Positions 50,402 to 58,087 of a stretch of DNA of 64,000 nt are shown here, piece by piece (within the stretch, counting starts at the first letter, position 1; each line of letters begins with the position of its first letter). The stretch comes from AR5 sp041497115 (lineage in GTDB: Bacteria; Methylomirabilota; Methylomirabilia; Rokubacteriales; CSP1-6). The stretch lies in the NCBI GenBank assembly GCA_041497115.1, contig JBGQFW010000002.1:53842-117841 (forward strand), read 5' to 3'. Made by a program: the position numbers and the translations under genes. A model generated the notes under the pieces. It searched no databases, was not told the DNA's origin, and worked only from the letters and a program-made list of their open reading frames with translations.

Positions 50402-51709
50402 ATGCTGGCGGAGACGACACCGCGACCCGGACTCGAGGAACTCCAACGCTTGGGCGACGACATTGCCGAGCTCTCCGCCCACATCGAAGTTGCCACCGCG
50501 CGCCTGCTCGACATGATCCGCGAGTTCGACGCCCGTACCGGCTGGGCCGAGGCCGGCGCCAAGTCCTGCGCCGAGTGGTTGTCCTGGCGCGTCGGGCTCG
50601 ACCTCAACGCGGCCGGCGAGCGCGTCCGGGTGGCGCGGGCGCTGCCGAGCCTTCCGCGCGTCCGCGACGCCTTCGCGCGCGGCATGCTTTCGTACTCCAA
50701 GGTCCGGGCGCTGACCCGTGTGGCGACAGCGGAGACAGAGGAGCGGCTGCTGACCGCCAGCCAGTCCATGACGGCCGCGCATGTCGAGCGGCTGGTCCGC
50801 GCCTGGCGTCGTGTGGACCGCAACGGTGAGAACCGGCAGGCCGCCCAGCGGCAGAAGAGCCGGGCGCTCACGGTGTATCAGGACACAGACGGCATGTACG
50901 TGATCCACGGCCGGCTGACGCCCGAGACGGGCGCGGTGCTACGCCAGGCCTTGGCGGCGTGCTGCGACCGGATGTACGCGAAGGCCCGGGTGAACGACCC
51001 TGAGGGCGACCCGCCCACCATGGCCCAGCGACAGGCAGACGCGCTCGGGATGATCGCCGAGGCGGCCCTCCACCACGACCTCGATCCCGGCGCCCCAGGC
51101 GAGCGCTACCAGGTCGTCGTCCATGTCGACGGGCCCGTCCTGGCCGATCCCGATCAGCCGGGCCAGTCGGTGCTCGCCGACGGCGATCATCTTTCCGCGG
51201 AAAGTTCACGCCGAGTCGCGTGCGATGCGAGCCGTGTGGTCATGCGCCACGACCCTGACGGGCGAGTGATGGAGGTCGGTGCCCGGACGCGGACGATCCC
51301 CCCTGGGCTACGGCGGGCGCTGCACCATCGAGATCGCGGCTGTCGCTTCCCGGGCTGTGGCCTGCGCTTCACCCAAGGGCATCACATCTGCCACTGGGCG
51401 GCAGGCGGGCCCACGACGCTGTCGAATCTGGTGCTGCTATGCCGCCGACACCATCGCTCGGTGCACGAGGACGGCTTTCAGGTGGAGCGGCTGGCCGACG
51501 GGGTGCTGGAGTTCAGGCGGCCGAACGGTCGGGTGTTACCAGAGGTGCCGGCGCTGCCGGCGGTGCCCGCGGACGCGGAGAGACTCCTGCGCGCCCAGAA
51601 CGCCGGCGTTCACCTGGACGCCACCACGCTGCGCGCGAGCTGGAGTGGCGATCGCCTCGACGTCGGCTACGCGATCGACGTCATGCACCCGCGCGCGATC
51701 GGCCATTAG
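50402..51709 (+). CDS. DUF222/13E12-type HNH endonuclease domain protein
   Basis: 435 residues. N-terminal DUF222 domain (about 10-280; RVARALPSLPRVRDAFARGMLSY and VERLVRAWRRVDRNGE are typical), then a C-terminal HNH domain with CRFPGCGLRFTQGHHICHWAAGG and LVLLCRRHHRSVHEDGF, giving the zinc Cys/His and catalytic HH. AAGGAGG sits 7 bases before ATG 50402; no good start upstream. Proteins of this class form large paralogous families in actinobacteria (REP13E12) and behave like selfish or mobile genes; function is not settled. It sits alone between a pseudogene and a gamma-glutamyltransferase. Confidence 0.9.
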   Translation: MLAETTPRPGLEELQRLGDDIAELSAHIEVATARLLDMIREFDARTGWAEAGAKSCAEWLSWRVGLDLNAAGERVRVARALPSLPRVRDAFARGMLSYSKVRALTRVATAETEERLLTASQSMTAAHVERLVRAWRRVDRNGENRQAAQRQKSRALTVYQDTDGMYVIHGRLTPETGAVLRQALAACCDRMYAKARVNDPEGDPPTMAQRQADALGMIAEAALHHDLDPGAPGERYQVVVHVDGPVLADPDQPGQSVLADGDHLSAESSRRVACDASRVVMRHDPDGRVMEVGARTRTIPPGLRRALHHRDRGCRFPGCGLRFTQGHHICHWAAGGPTTLSNLVLLCRRHHRSVHEDGFQVERLADGVLEFRRPNGRVLPEVPALPAVPADAERLLRAQNAGVHLDATTLRASWSGDRLDVGYAIDVMHPRAIGH

Positions 51710-51749
51710 CCCCGAACCGTCATCAGCCGCGCGGGAAGGCGATCGTGTC

Positions 51750-53528
51750 CTACAGCGCGAGGGCGTACGTCGGCCGCCGCGGGTCGGCGCCCGCCGACAC
51801 CACGCCGCTCTCCGGATCGCGGCGCGTGACGATCGCGCCGATGCCGCAGGCGCCGATCTCGCTCACCGTGTGGCCGAGCGCGGTGAGCTCGGCGCGCGTG
51901 GCGTGCGGGATGCCGGGCTCGACGTTGAGCTGGCCCGGCTTGTAGGCGCGGGGCCAGAAGGAGTTGATCAACGTCTGGGTGGAGAAGCGGGGCGCCTCCA
52001 CGGCCTGCTGGGGGTTCATGCCGAATACCAGCGTGTTGAGCACGAGCTGAAGATCGCCCTGGGCCTGGTCGTCGCCGCCGGGGCAGCCGATCGTCGTGGT
52101 CGGCACGCCGTCCTCCACGATCATGTAGCTCACCAGGGTCGTGCGCGGCCGTTTGCCGCCCGCCAGCGCGTTCGGATGGCCGGGCTCCAGCACGAACATC
52201 TCGCTGCGCGTGCTCAGCGTGCAGCCGAGCTCGGGCGAGAACGCGGACTTGCGGAACACGCCGCCGCTCGGCGTGAGACACACCATGTTGCCGTCGCGAT
52301 CGATGGCGGCGATGTGCGTGGTGCCGTCACCCGCCGAGGACGGCACCGCGTCGGCCCGCGCCGCCGGGGCGACGCCCGCCCGAACGCCGCGGCGGCGCGG
52401 ATCACCGGCGGGCGGCGCCGCCGGTGTCGTGCGCGCGAGGTCGATGAGCCCAGCACGTTCGCGCAGATAGGCCGGCGCCAACAGCGCGCCGAGCGGAACC
52501 TTGTCGACGTCGCCGTAGTAGCGCTCGCGGTCGGCGAAGGCCAGCTTCAGCGCCTCGCTCACCACGTGGATGTAGCGCGGCGAGTTGTGGCCCATCGCGC
52601 GCAGGTCGAAGCTCGCGAGCGTGCCGAGCGCCTGCAGCAGCACCGGCCCCTGCGTCCACGCGCCCTGGGCGAGGATCTCGCGGCCCGCGAAGGTGATGCG
52701 CGCGGGCTCCTCGAAGGTGGCGCGATAGCCGGCCAAGTCCTTGGCGCGCAGCAGCCCGCCGAGCCGCTCGGAGAACGCGCCGATCGTCTTGGCGACGTCA
52801 CCCGCGTAGAAGCGCTTGCGCGCGGCCCTGATGCCGGCCAGCCGGTCCCGCCCGCGCGCCGCGTCCGCGATCTTCTTCAGGGTGCCGCCGAGCGCCTTCT
52901 GCACGAACAGCGTGCCCGCCGGGGGCACGCGGCCGCCCGGATAGAAGACAGCGTCGCCGCCGGGGGGATAGATCTCGAACTGCGTGCGCGTCTCCGGGAT
53001 GGCGAGCATCCGGTGCATGTACTCGTACATGGGAAAGCCGCGGGTGGCGTAGGCCAGGGCCGGCGCCAGCGCCGCGTCAAGCTTGCGGGTGCCGAGCGTC
53101 TCCAGCAGCGTGAGATAGGCATCGACGGCGCCGGGCACGGTAAACGACAGGTGCGCGTCGGGCCCGGGTCCGGTCGGAATGCGGTCGAGGCCGCGCGTGC
53201 GGAAGGTCTCGATCGTGGCCAGCGCCGGTGCTCCGCCCTGGCCGCTGAGCACTCGCGTGCGCCGCCCGCGCGCGTCGTGGATCATCGCCACGCACTCGCC
53301 CATGAGCGTGTAGGACGCCGTCGGCTCCACCACCGCGGCGGCGAAGCCGGCGGCCGCGGCGGCGTCGAAGGCGTTGCCGCCCGCCAGCAGCATGCGCATG
53401 CCGGCCATGGCCACCAGCGGATGGCCGGCCGCGACCACGCCCTGGGTGCCGGCGACGATGGGCCGCGTGGTGGCCCGGTCCGCCGCGTGGTGCTCCACTT
53501 CGTGGATGCGCCCGGCCGGTCGGCTCAT
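51750..53528 (-). CDS. Gamma-glutamyltransferase family protein
   Basis: 592 residues, Ntn-hydrolase precursor. N-terminal GMRMLLAGGNAFDAAAAAGFAAAVVEP, then the large-subunit core (TVPGAVDAYLTLLETLG). The self-processing nucleophile is the Thr in GDGTTHIAAIDRDGNMV, about two thirds along; the small subunit has PRTTLVSYMIVEDG and GCPGGDDQAQGDLQLVLN. No signal peptide is seen, so it may act in the cytoplasm, unlike periplasmic Ggt. Substrate may be glutathione conjugates or other gamma-glutamyl amides. Divergent from the LLM gene by 92 bp. Confidence 0.92.
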   Translation of the reverse strand: MSRPAGRIHEVEHHAADRATTRPIVAGTQGVVAAGHPLVAMAGMRMLLAGGNAFDAAAAAGFAAAVVEPTASYTLMGECVAMIHDARGRRTRVLSGQGGAPALATIETFRTRGLDRIPTGPGPDAHLSFTVPGAVDAYLTLLETLGTRKLDAALAPALAYATRGFPMYEYMHRMLAIPETRTQFEIYPPGGDAVFYPGGRVPPAGTLFVQKALGGTLKKIADAARGRDRLAGIRAARKRFYAGDVAKTIGAFSERLGGLLRAKDLAGYRATFEEPARITFAGREILAQGAWTQGPVLLQALGTLASFDLRAMGHNSPRYIHVVSEALKLAFADRERYYGDVDKVPLGALLAPAYLRERAGLIDLARTTPAAPPAGDPRRRGVRAGVAPAARADAVPSSAGDGTTHIAAIDRDGNMVCLTPSGGVFRKSAFSPELGCTLSTRSEMFVLEPGHPNALAGGKRPRTTLVSYMIVEDGVPTTTIGCPGGDDQAQGDLQLVLNTLVFGMNPQQAVEAPRFSTQTLINSFWPRAYKPGQLNVEPGIPHATRAELTALGHTVSEIGACGIGAIVTRRDPESGVVSAGADPRRPTYALAL

Positions 53529-53620
53529 GGCGGCAGCATACCCCGACCGCAGCCCATCGCCCTCCGGTCTTGACAGGACGGGCCGCCGCCCTGATCTTGG
53601 GCCTCCGAGAGGTGACCCCC

Positions 53621-54646
53621 GTGAACTTCGGAACCTTCCTGCTCATGCAGTCGCCGTCGGCCCGCTCCTCGCAGGAGATCTACGGCCGCGCCATCGAGCT
53701 GGCCCAGGCCGCCGAGACGCTCGGCTTCCGCAGCGTCTGGCTGGCCGAGCACCACTTCTCGACCTACGGCTATCTCTCGCGCCCCGCCCAGCTCGCCACC
53801 TACATCGCGGCGAAGACCACGCGGCTGCGCGTGGGCACCGCGGTGATCGTGGTCCCCCTGCACCACCCGCTGGTCGTCGCCGAGGAGATCGCCACGCTCG
53901 ACCTGCTGGCGGGGGGCCGGGTGGACATCGGCCTGGGCCGCGGCTACCAGCACTACGAGTTCGAGCGGCTGGGGCTCGAGCTGGAGAGCGGGCGCGCGCG
54001 CTGGGAGGAGTCGGTGGACGTCATCCTCAAGGCGCTCGAGGGCCAGCCGTTCTCCTACGACGGCAAGATCTTCAAGATCCCGGAGACGACGGTGTTCCCG
54101 CAGCCGCTGCAGCGGCCGCGGCCGCCGATCTGGATCACCGCGCAGAGCCCGGACTCGGTCGAGGCCGCCGTGCGCCGCGGCTTCAACGTGCTCACCGGCG
54201 GCTTCGGCGTGCCGCTGGAGCGCATGGCCGAGTTCCGCCGTCTCTTCGACCGCATGGTGGCCGAGGTGAAGCCGCCCGAGCCGCTGCAGGTCGGCGTGCA
54301 GCGCGCCGTGTACGTGACGGACAACCAGGCCGACGCGCGCGCCGCCGCCGAGGAGGCGCGCTGGAACATGCGCGTGACGCTCTCGCTGCGCAACCACTAC
54401 GAGCGCGTCGAGGGGGGCCGCGCGGTCGCGGTGCCGGCGCCCCAGGAGCCCGACGTGGACGACCTGCTCGACCGCTTCCTGGTGATCGGCACCCCCGACA
54501 CGGTCGTGCGCCAGATCCGGCGCATCGAGGAGGCGGTCGGCATCACGCACTTCAACTGCAGCTTCTGGTTCGGCGACCTCGAGCAGGCGCGCGTGCTGCG
54601 CTCGATGCAGATGTTCGCGCGCGACGTCATGCCCGCGTTCGCATAG
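53621..54646 (+). CDS. LLM-class flavin-dependent oxidoreductase (third copy)
   Basis: 341 residues. VNFGTFLLMQSPSARSS, SVWLAEHHFSTYGYLSRPAQLATYIA, RVGTAVIVVPLHHPLVVAEE, DLLAGGRVDIGLGRGYQHYEFERLGL mark the luciferase-like alpha subgroup. GTG 53621 preceded by GAGAGGTG; another GTG lies at 53612. It heads an operon with an amidohydrolase and an SDR, and upstream of molybdenum hydroxylase genes, pointing to oxidation of a heterocycle or amide. Confidence 0.9.
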   Translation: MNFGTFLLMQSPSARSSQEIYGRAIELAQAAETLGFRSVWLAEHHFSTYGYLSRPAQLATYIAAKTTRLRVGTAVIVVPLHHPLVVAEEIATLDLLAGGRVDIGLGRGYQHYEFERLGLELESGRARWEESVDVILKALEGQPFSYDGKIFKIPETTVFPQPLQRPRPPIWITAQSPDSVEAAVRRGFNVLTGGFGVPLERMAEFRRLFDRMVAEVKPPEPLQVGVQRAVYVTDNQADARAAAEEARWNMRVTLSLRNHYERVEGGRAVAVPAPQEPDVDDLLDRFLVIGTPDTVVRQIRRIEEAVGITHFNCSFWFGDLEQARVLRSMQMFARDVMPAFA

Positions 54647-54656
54647 AGGAGAGGGC

Positions 54657-55865
54657 ATGTACGATCTCGTCCTGAAGGGCGGCCGCGTGCTGGACCCGTC
54701 GACCAACCTCGACGGCGTGCTCGACGTCGCGGTGGAGAACGGCAAGATCGCGCGCATCGCCGCGGGCATCCCCGCCGCCGAGGCGGCGCGCGTCATCGAG
54801 GTCGGCGGCAAGCTCGTCACGGCGGGGCTCATCGACCTGCACGCCCACGTCTACGAGGGCGTCAACCGCACCGGCGTGAACCCCGACCTGGGCGGTGTGT
54901 ATTCCGGCGTCACGACGATCGTGGACGCCGGCAGCGCGGGGGCGGCGACGTTCGGCGGCTGGCGCAATCTCCTGGCGCATTGCCACACCGAGGTCATCCC
55001 GTTCCTGCACATCTGCCAGACCGGCCTGGCGACGAACCCCGACATCATCGCCGAGAGCAGCGTGAACGTCGACGACACGATCAAGGTGGCGCTGCAGCAC
55101 AAGGGATTGATCCGCGGCATCAAGGCGCGGATGGTCTCGCCCGCGCTCGAGATCATGGGCATGGAGATGCCCAAGCGCGCCAAGCGGGCCGCCCGCGAGG
55201 CCGGCATCAGCCTCATGGTCCACATCGGCGACACCGAGAAGCGCTACGACCCCAAGGTGATCCACCCGCTGCTCGACCTGCTCGAGCCCGGCGACATCCT
55301 CACCCACTACTTCACGCCGAACCCGGGCGGCGTGCTCGACGCCAACGGCAAGCTGGTGCCGGAGGCGCGCGAGGCCGCCGCGCGCGGTGTGTGGTTCGAC
55401 ACCGCCCACGGGCGGATGAACTTCTCCTTCGACGTCGGCCGCCGCATCATCGAGCAGGGGCTGCTCCCGCACTGCATCAGCACCGATCTCACCGTGCCCG
55501 GCCGGCTGAACACCGTGCACAGCATGACCGAGATCATGACGCGCTTCCTCGGCCTGGGCTTCACGCTGGAGCAGGTCGTCACGATGTCCACGGCGAATCC
55601 CGCGAAGGCCATCGGCGAGGAGCAGCGGCTGGGCAGCCTGGCGGTCGGACGCCAGGCCGACATCTCCGTGCTGGAGCTGCGCGACGGCACCTGGGTCGTC
55701 TACGACATCCTCCAGACGCCGCTGCGCGTGAGCCGCGCGTTCGCCCCGCACCTCACCGTCAAGCGCGGCCGCGTCTTCACCCCCGACTTCGGCCCGCGGC
55801 CGTGGGGGTGGTGGCCCGATCAAGCGCGGCCGGCCGGCGGTCCCATCGCCGGCGGCTGCTGCTGA
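54657..55865 (+). CDS. Amidohydrolase/deacetylase-family metallohydrolase
   Basis: 402 residues. First metal motif LVTAGLIDLHAHVYEGVN (HxH), bridging Lys in RGIKARMV, His in SLMVHIGDTEK and THYFTPNPGG, and catalytic Asp in CISTDLTVPG. Resembles the dihydroorotase-like subfamily annotated as amidohydrolase/deacetylase (selenocysteine metabolism D-aminoacylase-like). It likely hydrolyses a cyclic or linear amide. The C-terminus ends in Gly-Gly-Cys-Cys, an odd tail. 10 bases separate it from both neighbours, so it is in one operon with LLM and SDR genes. Confidence 0.9.
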   Translation: MYDLVLKGGRVLDPSTNLDGVLDVAVENGKIARIAAGIPAAEAARVIEVGGKLVTAGLIDLHAHVYEGVNRTGVNPDLGGVYSGVTTIVDAGSAGAATFGGWRNLLAHCHTEVIPFLHICQTGLATNPDIIAESSVNVDDTIKVALQHKGLIRGIKARMVSPALEIMGMEMPKRAKRAAREAGISLMVHIGDTEKRYDPKVIHPLLDLLEPGDILTHYFTPNPGGVLDANGKLVPEAREAAARGVWFDTAHGRMNFSFDVGRRIIEQGLLPHCISTDLTVPGRLNTVHSMTEIMTRFLGLGFTLEQVVTMSTANPAKAIGEEQRLGSLAVGRQADISVLELRDGTWVVYDILQTPLRVSRAFAPHLTVKRGRVFTPDFGPRPWGWWPDQARPAGGPIAGGCC

Positions 55866-55874
55866 GGCGGCGCG

Positions 55875-56678
55875 ATGGCCGGACGCGTGCAGGGCAAGGC
55901 GGCGATCGTCGTGGGCGGCGGCCAGACGCCCGGCGAGACGATCGGCAACGGGCGGGCGACGGCGCTGGTGCTGGCGCGCGAGGGCGCGCGCGTCGTCGTC
56001 GTCGACCGGCGGCTGGACTCCGCACAGGACACGGTGGACCTGATCCGCAAGGACGGCGGCGAGGCGTGGGCTGTCGAGGCCGACGTCACCCGCGAGGACG
56101 CCGTGCGCCGGATGGTGGCGACCTCGCTCGAGCGGCTCGGGCGGCTGGACATCCTGCACAACAACGTCGGCGCCAGCCTGGCGCTGGGCGACGCGACCGC
56201 CACCGAGCTGACCGAGGAGGCGTTCGACCGCAGCGTGGCCGTCAACCTCAAGAGCATGTGGCTGGCGTGCAAGCACGCGCTGCCCGCGCTGCGCGAGCGC
56301 GGCGGCTCGATCGTCAACATCTCCTCGATGGCCGCGCGCAACGCCTACCCGCTGGTGGGCTACAAGACGACGAAAGCGGCGGTCGTCGCGCTGACCGAGA
56401 ACCTCGCCGCCGCCAACGCCCAGCACGGCGTGCGCGCCAACGCGATCCTGCCCGGCCTGATGAACACGCCGATGGCCATCGAGGCGCGCGTGGCCAAGGG
56501 CACGCCGCGCGAGGAGGTCATCGCCTCGCGCGACCGGCGCGTGCCGCTGCGCCGGCGGATGGGCACCGGCTGGGACGTGGCCTACGCCGCGCTCTACCTG
56601 CACTCCGACGAGGCCGGCTTCGTCACCGGCGTGGCCCTGGCGGTGGACGGAGGCGAGGGCGTCGCGTGGGGCTCATGA
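55875..56678 (+). CDS. SDR-family oxidoreductase
   Basis: 267 residues. VVGGGQTPGETIGNGRATA is a variant of the TGxxxGxG loop with an insertion; VVVVDRRLDS (Asp, NAD preference), HNNVGASLALGD (NNxG), Ser in VNISSMAARNAYP, active site GYKTTKAA (YxxxK), LPGLMNTPM, and C-terminal FVTGVALAVDGGEG. Substrate unknown. Third gene of the LLM-amidohydrolase-SDR operon. Confidence 0.92.
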   Translation: MAGRVQGKAAIVVGGGQTPGETIGNGRATALVLAREGARVVVVDRRLDSAQDTVDLIRKDGGEAWAVEADVTREDAVRRMVATSLERLGRLDILHNNVGASLALGDATATELTEEAFDRSVAVNLKSMWLACKHALPALRERGGSIVNISSMAARNAYPLVGYKTTKAAVVALTENLAAANAQHGVRANAILPGLMNTPMAIEARVAKGTPREEVIASRDRRVPLRRRMGTGWDVAYAALYLHSDEAGFVTGVALAVDGGEGVAWGS

Positions 56679-56730
56679 GGAGTATGCTGGTCGCCACCTT
56701 CGACGACTTCACCATCTGGGGAGACCCCGC

Positions 56731-57594
56731 GTGCGACGATTCGAGATGATCTTGCCCGGCAGCGTAGAGGAATGCGTGCGGGCGCTGGCCGATCGCGGCG
56801 CCGGCACCAAGCTCGTGGCGGGAGGCACCGACCTCCTGCCCCAGTTGAAGAATCACCTGCTCAAGCCCGCCTTCGTGGTGGACCTCTCCGGCGTGAAAGC
56901 GCTGCGCGGCGTCACGGCCGAGGGGCGCGGTCTGCGCCTCGGCGCCGCCGTGACCGCCCGCGAGCTGGAGACGGACACGCGGCTGGGCGGCAGCTACCGC
57001 GCCATCGCCGAGAGCGGCGCGCTGGTCGGCTCACTGCAGGTGCGCAACCTGGCCACGCTGGGCGGCAACGTCTGCAACGCGGCGCCGTCGGCGGACATGG
57101 TCCCGCCGCTGATGGCGCTGGACGCGACGGCGGTGATCGCCGGGCCGCGCGGCGAGCGGCGCGTGCCGCTGCGCGACTTCTTCACCGGCGTGCATCGCAC
57201 CGTGCTGGAGCCCAACGAGCTGCTGGTCGCGCTGAGCGTGCCCGACCCCGGCACCGGCAGCGGCGGCTGCTACCTGCGCCACACGCCGCGCCGCGAGCTG
57301 GACATCGCCGTCGTCGGCGTCGCCTCGCAGATGACGATCGCCGACGGCGTGTGCCGCAAGGCGCGGATCGCTCTGGCCGCGGTGGCGCCCACGCCCGTCC
57401 ACGCGACAGCCGCCGAGCGGCATCTGGAGGGCCAGCGGCTCACGCCCGAGCGCATCGAGCAGGCCGCCGTGCTCGCCGTCGAGGCGGCCAAGCCCATCAG
57501 CGACCAGCGGGGCTCGGCGGAATTCCGCCGCCACCTGGTCCGTGTCCTCACCCGCCGCACATTGACGACCGCGCTCGCCCGCGCGAGCGCCTGA
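56731..57594 (+). CDS. FAD-binding subunit of a molybdenum hydroxylase (CoxM/XdhB type)
   Basis: 287 residues. FAD motifs KLVAGGTDLLPQLK (first pyrophosphate loop) and LGGNVCNAAPSADMVPPL (second), preceded by VGSLQVRNLATLGG, and FFTGVHRTVLEPNELLVAL. C-terminal CO dehydrogenase flavoprotein domain. Carries electrons from the 2Fe-2S subunit to an external acceptor. GTG 56731 has GGGGAG upstream. Order FAD, 2Fe-2S, Mo is that of CO-dehydrogenase-like operons. Confidence 0.93.
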   Translation: MRRFEMILPGSVEECVRALADRGAGTKLVAGGTDLLPQLKNHLLKPAFVVDLSGVKALRGVTAEGRGLRLGAAVTARELETDTRLGGSYRAIAESGALVGSLQVRNLATLGGNVCNAAPSADMVPPLMALDATAVIAGPRGERRVPLRDFFTGVHRTVLEPNELLVALSVPDPGTGSGGCYLRHTPRRELDIAVVGVASQMTIADGVCRKARIALAAVAPTPVHATAAERHLEGQRLTPERIEQAAVLAVEAAKPISDQRGSAEFRRHLVRVLTRRTLTTALARASA

Positions 57595-57610
57595 GCCCCG
57601 GAGGCGATCC

Positions 57611-58087
57611 GTGTCCAAGCAGGCGATGAAGCTGACCGTGAACGACGAGATGACGGACGTGCTCGTGCAGCCCTACGACACGCTCCTGGACGCGCTGCGC
57701 GAGGGGCTCGGCCTCATCGGCCCCAAGGAAGGGTGCGGCACCGGCGACTGCGGGGCGTGCACCGTGCACCTGGACGGCAAGCCGGTGGCCGCCTGCCTCG
57801 TGCTCGCGCTGCAGGCGCGCGGCCGCGCCGTGCGCACGATCGAGGGGCTCGGCACGCCGGACACGCTGCACCCGCTGCAGGCGGCGTTCGTCCGCCACGG
57901 CGTGCCGCAGTGCGGGTTCTGCATCCCCGGCGTGCTGATGTCCGCCGCCGCGCTGCTGGCGGAGACGCCACGGCCCACTGAAGAAGAGATCCGCTACGGC
58001 ATCGCCGGCAATCTCTGCCGGTGCACCGGCTATACGAAGATGGTCGCGGCGATCTCCGAGGCCGCCGCCGAGGGAGCCCAGCGATGA
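57611..58087 (+). CDS. 2Fe-2S subunit of a molybdenum hydroxylase (CoxS/XdhC type)
   Basis: 158 residues with both clusters: plant-ferredoxin type GCGTGDCGACTVHLDGKPVAAC, and the alpha-helical cluster VPQCGFCIPGVLM with GNLCRCTGYTKM. Transfers electrons from the molybdenum centre to FAD. GTG 57611 follows a GGAGGCG ribosome site. Its TGA overlaps the next ATG (ATGA), coupling it to the catalytic subunit. Confidence 0.95.
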   Translation: MSKQAMKLTVNDEMTDVLVQPYDTLLDALREGLGLIGPKEGCGTGDCGACTVHLDGKPVAACLVLALQARGRAVRTIEGLGTPDTLHPLQAAFVRHGVPQCGFCIPGVLMSAAALLAETPRPTEEEIRYGIAGNLCRCTGYTKMVAAISEAAAEGAQR

